DNA from: Neostapfia colusana
Lineage: Eukaryota > Streptophyta > Magnoliopsida > Poales > Poaceae
DNA length: 64,000 nucleotides
Reading direction: 5' to 3'
Assembly: GCA_030760725.1 (NCBI GenBank)
Contig: JASWHV010000003.1
Coordinates: 116,778,153-116,842,152, forward strand
The notes beneath the pieces were generated by a model that made no database searches, had not been told where the DNA came from, and was given only the letters and a program-made list of their open reading frames with translations. Made by a program: the position numbers and the translations under genes. Positions 33,243 through 46,396 of this stretch are shown piece after piece; positions within the stretch are counted from its first letter, which is position 1, and each line of letters begins with the position of its first letter.

Positions 33243-36200
33243 TTATGACAAAAGCTCCGGATAATTCTTGTGGATGTAATCTTCGGATTCCCACGTCGCC
33301 TCTTCCGGGGTATGATTACTCCACAGGACTTTGTAAAATTTCAAAGTCCGGTTCCTGGTGGTCTGGGTCTTTTTGTCGATAATCTGTACAGGTTGCTCGA
33401 CATAAGTGAGATCCAGTTTCAACTCGTCGATGTCTTCGGTGCGGATGGCAGCTGTAAACTTGAGACACTTCCGCAGCTGGGATACGTGAAATATGTCGTG
33501 AATACCGGCAAGGCTTGCTGGTAGTTCCAGCCGGTAGGCTACGTTTCCGCACTTCTCCGTTATAGCAAACAGACCGATGAATCGGGGAGCAAGTTTCCCC
33601 TTGACACCGAACCGATGAATTCCCTTCATCGGAGACATACGAAGATACACGTGCTCTCCGACTTCGAAATGCAGTGGTCGACGTCTCTGGTCCGCGTAGC
33701 TCTTTTGACGAGATTGGGCAGCTTTGAGGTTTTCTAGTATTATCCGAACTCTCTCTTCGGCTTCATTGACAAGATCAACCCCGAATGTTACTCGTTCACC
33801 GGATTCGCACCAATTCAATGGTGTACGGCACTTCCGGCCGTATAGAGCTTCATATGGTGCCATCTTGATGCTCGTCTGATATCCGTTTTTGTACGAGAAC
33901 TCCGCCAGCGGTAAGTGGTCATCCCAGCTCTTACCGTGGTGGATGGCACATGCTCTTAGCATATCCTCTAGTATTTGATTCACCCTCTCAGTTTGCCCAT
34001 CGGTTTGAGGGTGATATGCAGAGCTTCTAATCAACTTTGTCCCCAAGGAGGTGTGTAGCTGTTCCCAGAAACGGGCTACGAACAGCGATCATCTATCTGA
34101 CACAATGGTGCGGGGAACTCCATGTAAGCACAAGATCCGTGCTATGTACAGCTCCACATACTGCTTTGCGTTGTACCTAGTATGCACAGGGATGAAATGT
34201 GCTGATTTGGTTAATCGGTCCATGATTACCCAAATCGAATCATGGTTGTGGGAGGTCATCGGCAACCCGACGATGAAGTCCATACTCAAGTCTTCCCACT
34301 TCCATGCCGGTACTTGCAATGGCTGCAACAGGCCTGACTTCTTCATATGGTCGGCCTTGACTCTTCAACACGTATCACACTCTGAAACGTATTTTGCAAC
34401 TTCACGTTTCATACGTGTCCACCAAAACTTCTTCCGGAGATCTTGGTACATTTTATTACTGCCGGGATGAATGGAAAACTTGGACAAATGAGCTTCATCC
34501 AAAATTTTCTTCCGTAGTCTCATATCCCGGGGTACTACAATCCGGTCATTAAACCACAAAGTACCCTCATCATCCTTCCGGAAGCACTTCATTTCTCCGT
34601 TGTCTAATCTTCGTCGTATGTGAGACATAACCTTGTCTTTTCGTTGAGCCTCAATGATCTCCTCTCGGATGGTAGGAATGAGAGCAAGATTATAGAGAGC
34701 TCCATACTGGATGACACGGAGGCTTGGTTCTTTATCATCCATTTCAGCAATAGTTAGGTGACGGATATGCGCCTTACGACTAAGCGCATCGGCGACCACA
34801 TTCGCCTTTCCTGGATGATAATGAATCTCTAGTTCATAATCCTTATTGAGCTCTAGCCATCTTCGTTGCCTCATGTTCAATTCTTTCTGAGTGAAGATGT
34901 ACCTCAAGCTCTTGTGGTCGGTGTAGAGGTGTACAAGATTTCCGAGCAAGTAATGCCTCCACATCTTCAAAGAAAGGACCACGACAGCTAACTCAAGATC
35001 ATGAGTTGGATAATGCTGCTCGTGAGTTCTGAGTTGACGAGATCCATAAGCGACCACTCGTCTTTCTTGCATCAGCACGCAGCCAAGACCGATGCCAGAT
35101 GCATCGCAATAAACGTCGAATGGCTTCGTTGTATCTGGCTGAGCAAGAACTGGGGCTCTTGTGAGATGCTTCACTAAGGTCTTGAAAGCTTGTTCACACG
35201 CAGCACCCCACACAAATCTGGTATTCTTCTTTAATAATTCCGTCATTAGTTTAGCAATCTTGGAGAAACTCGGAATAAACCTCCGGTAGTAACCCGCTAA
35301 ACCGAGGAAGCTTCGGATTTCATGTACTGACTTTGGTGACTCCCATTTCTGTACTTGGATAATCTTACTCGGATCTACAGCGATGCCCTCCGCTGAAATA
35401 ATGTGTCCGAGAAAAGGTACTTGATTAATCCAGAATTCACACTTGCTGAATTTTGCATAGAGCTGATGATCTCGCAATCTTTGTAGCACAATATGCAGAT
35501 GTTCAGCATGTTCTTCCTCTGACTTGGAGTACACCAAGATATCATCGATGAAGACCACGACGAATTTATCCATTTCTGGCATGAACACTGAATTCATCAG
35601 GTACATAAAGTGTGCCGGGGCGTTGGTCAAACCAAAAGACATAACGAGATACTCATACAGCCCGTATCTCGTTGAGAATGCCATCTTCGGAATATCTTCT
35701 GCCCGGATTTTAATCTGGTGATATCCGGACCGAAGATCCATCTTTGAAAATACCTTCGCACCCACTAATTGATCAAAGAGCATATCAATGCGAGGTAGTG
35801 GATACTTGTTCTTGATGGTAACGGCATTCAAAGGACGATAATCAACACAAAGCCGTAGTGTTTCGTCCTTCTTCTTGACAAACAACGCTGAACAACCCCA
35901 CGGTGATGAACTCGGTCGTATAAAGCCCTTGCTCATTAGGTCATTCAGCTGTGTCTTCAATTCTGCCAGTTCATTGGGTGCCATCTTGTACGGCCTTCGT
36001 GATATCGGTGTTGTTCCCGGTATGAGTTCAATCTTGAACTCAACGTCTCGTTCGGGCGGCATGCCCGGTAAATCTTCGGGAAACACATCCGGATACTCTC
36101 GTACCACCGGAATGTCCTCTATCTTGACAGCTTCCGTGTGGTTCACTGTTGCAATCTGCTGCCGTCTGGCACCCAGAATTAATATATGAAGACCGTGCTG

Positions 36201-37499
36201 TGGGGAGTTGAGCTCAACGGTCCTGGAGCTGATGTTAAGAACCGCTCTGTGGTAATTCAACCACGACATCCCCAAAATGATGTCGATCTTCAGACCTTCA
36301 AGAATAATGAGGGTCGTAGGGTATATTTTACCCCCCAAACAAAGAGGTGCTCGGGAGACAACCTCGCTTGCGGTACTGCTGCCCCCGGGCGAAGATATGA
36401 GGTATTGCCTCTTTGTATAAACGGTTTGGAGCTGATGTTGAGCCACAAAAGATTGGCTAATGAAGTTGTGTGTGGCACCGGAATCAAAGAGAACTAAAAC
36501 CGGTAGCTGATTCAGAGAAAACATCCCTGCTAAAGCGGCTTCTCCTTCCGGAACATCATCAATCACAGTATAGTGAATGTTGCCCCTTATCTGCCCTCCT
36601 ATCTGCAGATTGAGGTACGGGTCGTATTGTTGTAAACATGATGACCCGTAGCCTCGAATTCCCTCTGGACATTGCCTAGCATAATGGCCCTTACGCCCAC
36701 AAGTAAGACACGGATGCCTCTCCGGTTCTTCGTTGACTTGCGGTGGACTGCTAGGTACATATAGCTGCAGCGATGGAGCACAAACCACCGTCTGATGCTG
36801 CGGCTGTGGAGGTGGTGCAAGTTGTAGAACTTGACCAGCAATCAATCTCTGAGGAGTTGATCGTACAGGTGGCCTCCATCTTTCACCGGTTGGCGTTTGA
36901 TACACCAAACGGTACTTCTGAGGCACATGACTTGTGCTAGCCTGCTCGATCTTACTCATCTTTCTCTTCTCCGCTTGCCACTCAAGTGTCGGCTTCTCTT
37001 GAATGAAAGCCGCATTGACCATGTCGGTGTAACTGCCGTTATTGTGTACAGCCAGCTTTTCCCGTAATATGGCACTCAGGCCATGGAAGAATAGGTCACA
37101 CCGTGCCTCTTCTTTCGCCACATATTCGGGAGCATATTGGGCCAAAAGATTAAATCTCCTGACATACTCGAGGACACTCATGTCCCCTTGCTTCAAGCAC
37201 AAAAATTCCTCCCGCTTTGCCTTGACAATACCTAACGGTATGTAACGTGTACGAAAGGCTTCACAAAATTCACTCCACGTTATTTGATGGTCCTCCGGAA
37301 TGGTGGCAAGATAATCCACCCACCAGTTTCCGGCGGCTCCATGGAGTTGTTGAGCGGCAAACTTTGTCTTCTGGTATTCATCACACTTGAATACTCCAAA
37401 TTTTGACTCCATGACACGAACCATTGATCTGCTTCGACAGGTTCGGTGGCTTCAGTAAAGATAGGCGGTTGAGTCGCCAAGAAGTCCAGATAAGCGTTC
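33243..37499 (-). pseudogene. Element B gag-pol, truncated and broken
   Basis: Ty3/gypsy polyprotein in sense order: gag core, CCHC knuckle (CLTCGRKGHYARQC), protease DSGATHNF, RT with FIDD, RNase H (YCDASGIGLG, TDHKSLRYIF), integrase HHCC and DDE core, and a C-terminal chromodomain (WSNHTPEEATWESED). A 1019-residue frame spans 37424-34365. TGA stops at 34365-34367 (just after CDTC) and 34089-34091 (after VSDR) break the integrase. A frameshift near 37425 separates an N-terminal gag piece. Insertion of C at 37500 removes the gag start. Otherwise well preserved. Confidence 0.93.
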
Positions 37500-39172
37500 T
37501 GTCACACCCGGTTTTTCCGAAGAAACAACCAAGTGAATATCACATGTATGCCAGGATCATTTTCTCATACATGTGATGACAAATAGTGAAGCATCATTTA
37601 TTACAAGCCAGGTGTCGAATATAAATAAGTCTTACATCGCAAATGTCTCAATGGACACTAATGCTTCATCACAAGTAAATAAACTAGCAGCGGAATATTA
37701 TTCTTTAGTGCTCCATCACAGGCGTTGCCCGGGGGTCTTCATGAACCTAAAAACCTTCCTCGGGTCCAAAATCTTGGTCATTATACAACACCTCATTATC
37801 TTGACCTGAGCAGCAATATAAACCAACAAATATGCAAGGTTGAGTACCAACGGTACTCAGCAAGTGTGGGAAAATTATATCATGCATGGCTAGAACAAGG
37901 AGAGGTTGAACTCATGGTTAAAGCACTACGCAATTAATACCTATCACCTTAGCTTATTAAGCACCTACATTACTACACAGGTGAAATGGTCTCAATCTCC
38001 CATCCCATCATCATAATCCAATAACTATAACATCATTTCCAATGTTAAGCTCCCCGCTTAACTTCCAAAACCATCAATCCTCTAATCATGAATAAGTCCA
38101 GGCCGCTCTTAACCGTGAGCACGGCTGTCAAGACAGTTTTGACTCTGCAGAGTTTGTACCACTGTACCCACATGTAGTGATTTCATCCCCCGTTGCCGGG
38201 TGGACTAAAAGAACCTCCATTATGCCAGTGGCTACGATCCACATTCACACTTCCCAGGTGTGCGGCCAGGAGATCACTACGAAGCCTTTACAAAGGGATT
38301 CCCGACGAGCGTGGGCCCACTAAGGTTTCACCCCTAACAGCATACAAGAGGCTCCAACCCCGCTGCAGTGGCCCCCTCTTGAGCCTTGCGGTTCATATGG
38401 TAGTCCAGCTGACACCTACTCCCCGCACCATCCAACACACCCATACTACGCCGGGGATACACCTAATTAATTGGCCAAGCTGCCCCATCTCAGCATGTGG
38501 TTGGCACTGTAAAGCCGGGTTACATGCTCCATGAACCGGTCCTTAGGATCCAGGCAAGTACTAAACACAAACCCAAGTCTCGTGCACCCAGCACACAACC
38601 AAAACATCCAACTTGCCTTGATCCCTACCTCTACATAACTCACAATAGCTCATTCAAGAGTATGGTAAAATAAACTGATGATCTCATATCCCAAATATCC
38701 CATTCTAAGCATGGCTAAGCATATGCATGTAAATGAATGACATGACAAAATAAATCCCAACCCAAACTACAAGGAAACAAGGTAATGCAACTCTAGGGAA
38801 ACTTCCTAGCATGGGTTTCATATTTAACTTGACAATGCAAATAATTATATCTACACATCCTAGCATAGGATCAAAGTGGTCAAGGACACTTGCCTCCTTC
38901 TTGCTGCTCTTGAAATGGGTAGTCCTGACCGTGGAAAGGGTTAACTTGCTCTTGAACAGGTTCTACTTCATACCATCACACATAGCAAAAGAAAAACAAC
39001 AATCATAAGACATAGTTCACACTTCTACTTTATACAAACCACACATTCATATTTATGAAATTCATTCACCATTATATGTGTTGTGGTTACTTTGTGTGTT
39101 GATCTGTGGCTTGCATACACTTTTATTTATATGTGTATGATTCCTACTTTGGTGTTCATATTTATACTTACA

Positions 39173-39174
<2 letters not shown>

Positions 39175-39256
<82 letters not shown>

Positions 39257-39257
39257 T
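39175..39257. repeat. (TA)n(TG)n microsatellite
   Basis: About 34 TA units followed by about 7 TG units. The copy in the other C LTR (63876-63967) has a similar TA run but about twice as many TG units. Confidence 0.95.
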
Positions 39258-40579
39258 TCAGTTTTAAATAAATTCCATATATTAAACTACTACACCTTTT
39301 CACTACCAAGTATGTATGAAAAGTATTTTTCTTCTCCATATGTGCCTTCAGAATTTCTACCAACCCTAAACTGAATTCTTTGTATTTTAGAAACTCCATT
39401 TATCATTTACTAGTTGCTATATTTTCAGATTTATATTCCTATGCACAATTGTGTATTTTATTATGAAATTAGTAATACACATCATCTAAACAGTAGGTTC
39501 TGGTCCTAAATGATTTGATAACATCTTTTGACCTTGACTTCTGATATAGACTATTTCATATTATTTTCCCTATTTTTCTATAACTATTCTTTACTTAAAA
39601 ATGTGTCCCTATACTAATAAATGTGAATAATAGATGAAACAGATTTATTTCAGCCCAAAAATATATTTTTATCTCACTCCAAAGTTTTCTAAGTACTGAG
39701 AAAGTTTTTAATTAATTTTGACAATTATGTTTGTCCCCCTTTTTAATTTTTAAACACTAGTTACATATTCAATTTTCTAAATTAAATACTAAACAGGGCT
39801 AAAATAATGAATTCACCCCATTACAGAGTCTATAATATTATTTTCATAATTTCCAGGGGTCTAGCTACACTTATCAGAGGTGTTTTTCCTAATTTTCATT
39901 AAGTCCAGGGGCTAAAACTGATTTTTTAAATGAATTTACATGATTTTCTGGAGTTCCAGGGGCTAGATCTGAAGTTTCCGGGGCTAGCTCTCAATTCCAG
40001 AGAACCCCAGGGGGTAGCACGTAAGAATTCCAGTCTTTATAATGCGGGGCTGACGTGGACCGTCCGATTTTAAACCGACGGCTGAGATTATAACATCGAA
40101 ACGGTACGCGGGGTTTTAAAGTCTACCGTGCGATTTAAAATAAACGGCGCACAAGCAGCCACGTCGCTCTGATCGAGCGCGGGCGGCGCTGCCGGCGGCG
40201 CACGGCGGCGGAAAGCGGCGATCTCGCCGGAAAGTTTCGGATCCGCGAGAATTCTGCCTAGAACTGTGATCTTATGGCATAGATCGGTAGAGGGGAGGTC
40301 AGGGATCTCACCTCGGGGGTTTTCTCGAGCTCGGGGTCCTGGAAAGTGATCGGCGGCGAGGTCCGAGGCAAAACCACGGCGAAGCTCGTCGGCGCTGGAT
40401 TTACACCGGAACTCTCCGAGTTTTCTGCACCTGCAAAGTTCCCCGGAGGCGGTGGATCAAGACCAGCGAGTTAGATCAGAGTTTCCGAGCTTAGATCGGC
40501 CAAAATTCACCGGCGAAGTCTCGGTGCTCACCGGAGTAAAAATCGGCGATCGCGTGGGAAAAACCGATCGGGGCTGGGG

Positions 40580-40587
40580 TTTTTATA
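40580..40587 (-). promoter_or_regulatory. C 3' LTR TATA box
   Basis: Sense TATAAAAACCCC, about 400 bp inside the sense start of the LTR. The motif and its position match the F LTR. Confidence 0.55.
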
Positions 40588-40991
40588 GCCGGGGGAGGGC
40601 GGTGGGTCTTTTGTGATCGAGTTTGAGTCTTTTGGGACCAGAATTCGGGCTGCGGGACGCGGTTTTTCGATCGGTTAAGATCGCGCGGGGGAGAGAGTCC
40701 GGGGTCGCGGGGTTAGGGATGACATGTGGGTCCCACCTGTCTGTGAGAGACAGCGCGGCGCGCGCGGGGGCGGGCTGGCGCGGGGAAACTGGGCCGGCTG
40801 GCGGGTTTCGGCCCACTGGCCGGTTTTTTTCCCGTTTCTCTTTTTCTTTTTTCCATTTCTTTTCTGTTTTGAGTATAATTTGAATTCCAGTTTGAATTTG
40901 AATTTTTGCAAAACATGCAACACGTCCAAAAATTTTTAAATTCCCCTCTGAACATGGTTTAGAGTTTTGAATCAAAATTTGGGGTGTTACA

Positions 40992-41030
40992 GCTCTACCC
41001 CCCCTTAAAAGAAATCTCGTCCTCGAGATT
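40992..41030 (-). promoter_or_regulatory. C polypurine tract and hairpin
   Basis: The C-run ending at 41004 (purine on sense) lies just inside the LTR. AATCTCG (41013-41019) and CGAGATT (41024-41030) form a 7-bp stem with a 4-base loop. The hairpin ends 7 bases from the gag-pol stop. Confidence 0.85.
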
Positions 41031-41037
41031 GGTGTTT

Positions 41038-42284
41038 CTAAGAAAACAATTCCGGAAATTGTGCCTTGAGCTCATCTTCCCGCTCCCAGGTGGCTTCCTC
41101 TTCTGAGTGATGCTTCCACTGCACCTTGCACATCCGGATTCTCTTGTTTCTGGTGAGGCGTTCCATTGTCTCCAAAATCTTGTATGGTTGTTCGGCATAA
41201 GACAAATCTTCAGCTACATCCACTTCATTCATGGGTAACACTTCTTCATGCGTCCTCAGGCATTTCTTGAGTTGTGACACATGGAATACATCATGCACGT
41301 CCGATAGATGAACCGGTAACTCTAGTTGGTACGCCACTTCGCCTTTTCTTTCCAAAACTTGAAAGGGTCCGATGTATCGAGGTGACAACTTCCCTTTCAC
41401 CTTGAACCGACGAAGTCCTCTGATAGGGGACACCTTGAGATAAACATAGTCTCCCACGTTGAAAACGAGCTCTCTTCTTCGTACATCAGCATAACTCTTC
41501 TGGCGGGTTTGTGCTATCCTCAAGTTGTTGCGAATCTCCCTCACCTTCGCCTCGGCTTCTTGTAGCACTTCTGGACCAAACACTTTACTTTCTCCTGTTT
41601 GGTTCCAAAATAGGGGAGTTCTGCACTTTCTTCCATACAAAGCTTCAAACGGTGACATCTTCATACTAGCTTGATAGCTGTTGTTATAGGAAAACTCCGC
41701 ATACGGTAAGTTCTTGTCCCAACTCCTATTGTTTTTGAGTGCACATGCCCTTAACATATCTTCAAGGATCTGATTGGTTCTCTCCGTCTGCCCGTCAGTT
41801 TGGGGATGATAGGCAGAGCTGAAGTTCAGATGGGTTCCCATGGTTTCATGCAACTTCTGCCAAAACCTCGAGGTGAACTGTGTCCCTCGGTCCGACACTA
41901 TCTTCTTTGGCACTCCATGGTAACACACAATCCTTGACATGTACAATTCTGCCAATTTGGATCCGCTGTAGCTTTCTTTCACAGGGATGAAATGAGCTAC
42001 CTTGGTTAGCCTATCAATAATGACCCATATTGAATCATACCCGGATTGGGTCCTAGGCAATCCCACGACAAAATCCATGCTGATTTCTTCCCACTTCCAT
42101 TCAGGCACTTTGAGTGGTTGCAATAATCCCGCGGGTCGTTGATGTTCAGCTTTCACCAACTGACATGTGTCACATAGGGCAACATGTTCCGCGACGTCTC
42201 GCTTCATACCATACCACCAATACCTGCTTTTGAGGTCCCGGTACATCTTCGTACTCCCAGGATGAATGGAATAGTCGGAATCGT
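41038..42284 (-). CDS. Element C integrase (most) and chromodomain, 3' part of split gag-pol
   Basis: Continues the C polyprotein after element I. It starts within the HHCC finger (second His in YSIHPG), then CDTCQLVKAEHQ. The catalytic core has MDFVVGLP (first Asp), SDRGTQFTSRFW (second Asp) and TDGQTERTNQILEDMLRA (Glu), then GKLSPRYIGPF (GPY/F module) and a chromodomain-like end (WKHHSEEEATWERED). About 413 codons with no stop. Integrase inserts the cDNA, and chromovirus chromodomains bind modified histones and bias insertion to heterochromatin. Residues read upstream of 42284 come from the element I LTR and are not native. Confidence 0.92.
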
Positions 42285-45200
42285 TGACACGACCCCACTG
42301 GTCCTGTCGAGCCAGGATCACGCTGAGGGGTGCTGCGTTGCACAGCACCGTATAACACACGTCAAAGGTGCAAAGCGGAAGCGGAAGCTTTATTACATAA
42401 ACAAGTTTATGCACATGTTTACATCAAAATAAGTTTAGTCCACACTCGCGGGCGTAGACTAAGCATCAAGTGCACGTTCAGCCCTCGAACGTGTCCTTGC
42501 TAGCACACACGCACACTAACTCTGCGGCGTGCACGACTCCCACTCGACGGGGTTCCCTCCTGGGGTTCCGTCTCCTCTTCGGGAGTCCCTTCCTCATAGA
42601 ACCCTGCAAAAGCTTCAAACACAAGCAGTGAGCACGAAGGCTCAGCAAGTCTGACCCGTCTCACCTAAACATGGAACTTCTACATGAGGGTAATGGGTTG
42701 CATGAGGCAAAAATAATTTGCAAGGACTCGCCTAATTAGTAGAACCTTACTTTCAAGTTTTAGCAGCAGGTTGTGGAAACCTTACGCTAAGGTACATGAG
42801 AGAGCCGCAATCAAACAAGAAACGCATTTCTCTCATGTACTTTGCCCAAAGTTGAAAAGAACTTTAGTTAGCACTAAGCTACAGCATATCATTAACAATC
42901 AATGTCCAGCTTTCAATCAGCAACATTTTAACATGTAACTAGCCTGTTCTTTCTACGTCACGGTACAGTGAACAAGTGGTACTCACTGACCGCGAGGGAC
43001 GGCGATTATAATCGATTTACACCTGCAGGGTTACCCGAATAACCCGTCACGTACGCCCGTACTCGATGTTGCCTACAACAACCATCACAGACGCCGTACG
43101 CGACTACCTTTCACCCGTTAGCCAAATATTGAACCGGTCCCATCGTCCCGAGCAAGAGGTCCCTGCACGCGCATCTCTGTGACGCCAGCTGATTTACACC
43201 TCGAGCTCTCAACCTACCCTCTGAACGACGGGCAATGCCTCAACACCCAGCTACCCGAGTTACATCAGTTTCCCGGTTCCCATATAGCCGGTAGGTCTTC
43301 GGTACTGTTCTAGCTTGTTCAACAGGCCCGCACACGGCTCGGTCCTCAATCGACACAAGCGGAGCTACAGCACACAGGCCCCAAAGTCCTGCTGCCCTTA
43401 CTCTCCGCTCGGTCTCATTTTCTTGCCATGTGTTTCATGTGCTATCTCTACCCGAGCGATGTGCCTCTAGCCTATTCTCGCGAGTAGTTCCAACTACTCG
43501 ACTTGTACCGAATCCTACTCTATCCTAGCCATGCAGTGGCTAACGAGGTTTGCAATCCTAAACCCAACCCGTGGTTTTCTTGGCTATGCAGTTGGATTTC
43601 CAAACAAGACTCTAATGCACAGAACAAAGGAAACAAGTATGTGCTCAAAACAATAAAAATTTGTAAAAAGGTTAATGCAAACCGGGGCTTGCCTTGTTTC
43701 TCTTGGTCGTAGGCTAGCTGTTCCTCCGGAGTAACGAAGTCTAGGACTTCGGGTTCCTCCTCGACCTTAGCGACTACATGATAAGAACAATGTATGTATT
43801 AATTTAAATGCATTTGTATTAACTTTGAAGTTGTGAAGTCTATAACCCTTGCTAGACAGACCTAATGACTGTGAAACTTTTACTGTGGCTTGGTTACAAC
43901 TTAAACAAAGACTTGGTCAAGTTTTAGTTGCAGCAAAGCTCATTTGAGCCCTCCACAAATAATTATGTCCTTGACCTTAATTGGAACCCTTAGGGTGTTC
44001 TAGGAATTTTCATGAGACAAACTATGACTTTCTGAAAACTAGATTTTCAGAGGGTTCTAATGGAGTTGGTCTCACTTAATTTGGAAGTCTCTAACTAAAG
44101 ATATGAGCTAAACAATTTCAGAGAAAATTCTGAAAATGTTTCTGAATATTTTCTATTTTCTCTGGAACAGTTTTACTAATCACACCATTAGGTGGACTAA
44201 ATGCGCTCAAATGGATCTGAAATTTTTATGGTAGCTCAAGGATATTTTGGTGAACATCTCAGAAAAATTTCAGGATTTTCCTCCAAAGGATTCTCCAGTT
44301 AAAATTCCTAACAGTTTAAACTTTAAGGAATTAATTCTGGAGAATTAAGGAATTTCATGAAGTGAAACTTGATTTTCTGGAAAGTACTCAGAGAGCTGAA
44401 TCCAGCAAAATTTGGTTCACTCGATTTGGAGCTTTCTAGCCAAAGTTATAAGGATTTGAAGTTTGAACTAAAACTGAAATTCGGGGAAAAGTTTAAACTC
44501 GCGCGTGGGCCCAGGGGACACGCGTCGCACGCCGAAGCGACAGCACACCGCGGCCCACAAGGATTTTGCGCGCCAGCACACCCGATCCCGGCCGCAGCCG
44601 GATCCCGATTCAAAATATCGGCCGCTGACAGCTGGGGTCCACCCCCTTCTTCAACCTCGCGACACCCGCGCCCCGCCGCCGAGGGACCTCGCCGGAGAGC
44701 TCGCCGCCGGCTGCTGTACAGCTCCAAACTTCTTGATTCTGGCCGCCCCTGCCTACTTTTACTTGGGGAACAGGATCCGAGGATCAGCTGCTCATGACAA
44801 CGGCCGGAGCATGGTCGGCGACGAGCCGCCATATCGGAACGACTTCGGCCATGTCGGCTGACTCTCCTAGTACCTCAGCTACTTGGGAAATCGGTCGGGG
44901 AGCATCAGTGGACCTCAGAGAAGGTCGACATGAACTCGGGGCAGCTCGGGGAAGGCCCGAAATAGGTCCTCACCGTGCGCCCGATACCCCCCGTTCGTTC
45001 CGCCATTAGTAGACCTTGAATTACGCCAGGCACAGAGGTTCTCCGGCCCAGAGTTGTGAAGGCAACTTGTGCGTCACCGTGTCTAGTTCGTGTGGGAGTG
45101 GCCTGAGGCCCTCTAATCCTTTCTAGAGCACGAATTACACAGAATCGTACCCGAAGGTCGTTCTGCACACAGAAAGGGGAAAAGTGGAAATTCGCCGCCG

Positions 45201-46327
45201 GTGAGCAACCACTCGAGCTGTGGCTCGGGGGTGAGCAGCACCGGTCACCTGCGCGTCCAAGGGTGCCTTGGCTCGGGCGTGACAACGCCCTGGTTGGGCT
45301 GTCCACGAGAGCCCGAGGTGCGGCGGTTTCCAGTTTCGAGTTTGATCTTTCGGCACAGCCGATATCACTCGGTTTCAATCGATTTCTAGCAATGGGGAGG
45401 ATGAAGGAAGGTCTCTAGTACCTTGCTGGGACTCTGGAGTGGAAGGAAGGAGCTGCGATCGGCTTGATCAAGCAGGAACTCGAGCGCCGGCGATGGCAGT
45501 GGAGAAATGGATCGTGCACGTCGGCAGCTCGGGAAGTGAGTGATCGGAGCACGCCGGGGAGGGAATAAATAGCCTGGTCGGCTGGTCTCCGGCTTGGGGC
45601 ACGCAGCAGGAGCTGGCGCCGGCTGCCCCCTTCGGTGGCGCGCGCGCACAACAGCCGGGAACCGACTGAACTGTGGTTCAGTCGGTTTGTTTTGAGGCAG
45701 AGGCTGACAGATGGGTCCCACTCCTCTTTTAACCTCTGAAATTTACTCCTAACAGCTGTGGTAAACAGTGAACCCTATTCTACCCTTGGCCATTCAAATT
45801 ATTCACCCAAGAGCCATTTGAATTGATCAAAGTTCAAATGAGGTTTGGTTTGAATGAATTTCAGCACAAGTTTAGTTTGAAATTCAAATAAAGTTTGAAT
45901 TTCTCCCCCTTAGCTCATGTCAAGATCAACTCCAAATGGAGTGAAAATTGGTGTGTGAGCTCACAAAAATGTGCTGAGTGAGAATATGCCTTCCACTTTC
46001 AAATTCAGTGGGTGAAAACAGTTTGAATTTGAATATGGTTTCAAACTGCCCTTCTCCTATCTATACCCAAAATGACCTCAAAAAGGTTTTGAATTTGGGT
46101 GAAACTTGGCATGGACATCCTTAGCAAAGTGTAGGAGTTTTCATATGTCCAGCCCATCTATATCACATGTGGGAAATACCACTTTTGCAATGTGTAAGTT
46201 TGTTCTCTAATGAGCATGTTGATAATTGTTACTTGCTCTTCATTTGTGTTCATCATTCTTCCTCAAATGAGGTGTGTGGTGTGGGGATGAACACTACCAA
46301 TGGGTGTCAAAAACTGAGGCCCTTACA
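42285..46327 (-). mobile_element. I 3' LTR, 4043 bp
   Basis: Landmarks: GGTGCTG/CAGCACC hairpin (42329-42349), GTGAGCAC...CTCAGCAAGT (42628-42650), CGAGTAG/CTACTCG hairpin (43481-43500), GCAAACCGGGGCTTGCCT (43677-43694), and a sense TATA-like TATTTATT at 45564-45571. The ORFs inside (including a 157-codon minus frame at 44905-45378) are duplicated in the other LTR and have no recognisable domain. Confidence 0.95.
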
Positions 46328-46362
46328 TTCCTTCCCCCTTAAAAGAATCTCGTCCCGAGATT
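46328..46362 (-). promoter_or_regulatory. I polypurine tract and hairpin
   Basis: TTCCTTCCCCCTTAAAAG (purine tract on sense) directly inside the 3' LTR. It is followed by the perfect stem-loop AATCTCGTCCCGAGATT at 46346-46362, identical to that in element B. It lies 34 bp beyond the gag-pol stop, so it is noncoding. Confidence 0.9.
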
Positions 46363-46396
46363 ATAATGTGAAAATGAGAGAGAGGATGGTGGAAAA

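Larger units (their letters stand above)
37500..40991 (-). mobile_element. C 3' LTR, 3492 bp
   Basis: Starts TGTCACACCCGG and ends GGGTGTTACA. It contains the GAGTAC/GTACTC hairpin (37840-37865), a TA/TG microsatellite (39175-39257) and a sense TATA box TATAAAAA at 40580-40587. Several stretches match the F LTR (for example CCTTTACAAAGGG and CATGAACCGGTCCTTAG), so C and F share an LTR ancestor. Confidence 0.95.

Noticed and set aside
39083..39399. ORFs translating the TA/TG repeat (YIYIYI...)
   Set aside because: Pure microsatellite translation.
42285..42414. Start of the integrase ORF at 42414
   Set aside because: Residues upstream of 42284 are translated LTR of element I. The native frame continues from 57714.
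44369..45721. GC-rich ORFs of 110-157 codons inside the I LTR, repeated at 55755-57107
   Set aside because: They overlap one another on both strands in a GC-rich stretch, have no recognisable domain, and are duplicated only because the LTR is duplicated. One minus frame lies downstream of the TATA-like box and could be an upstream ORF, but nothing supports selection on it.
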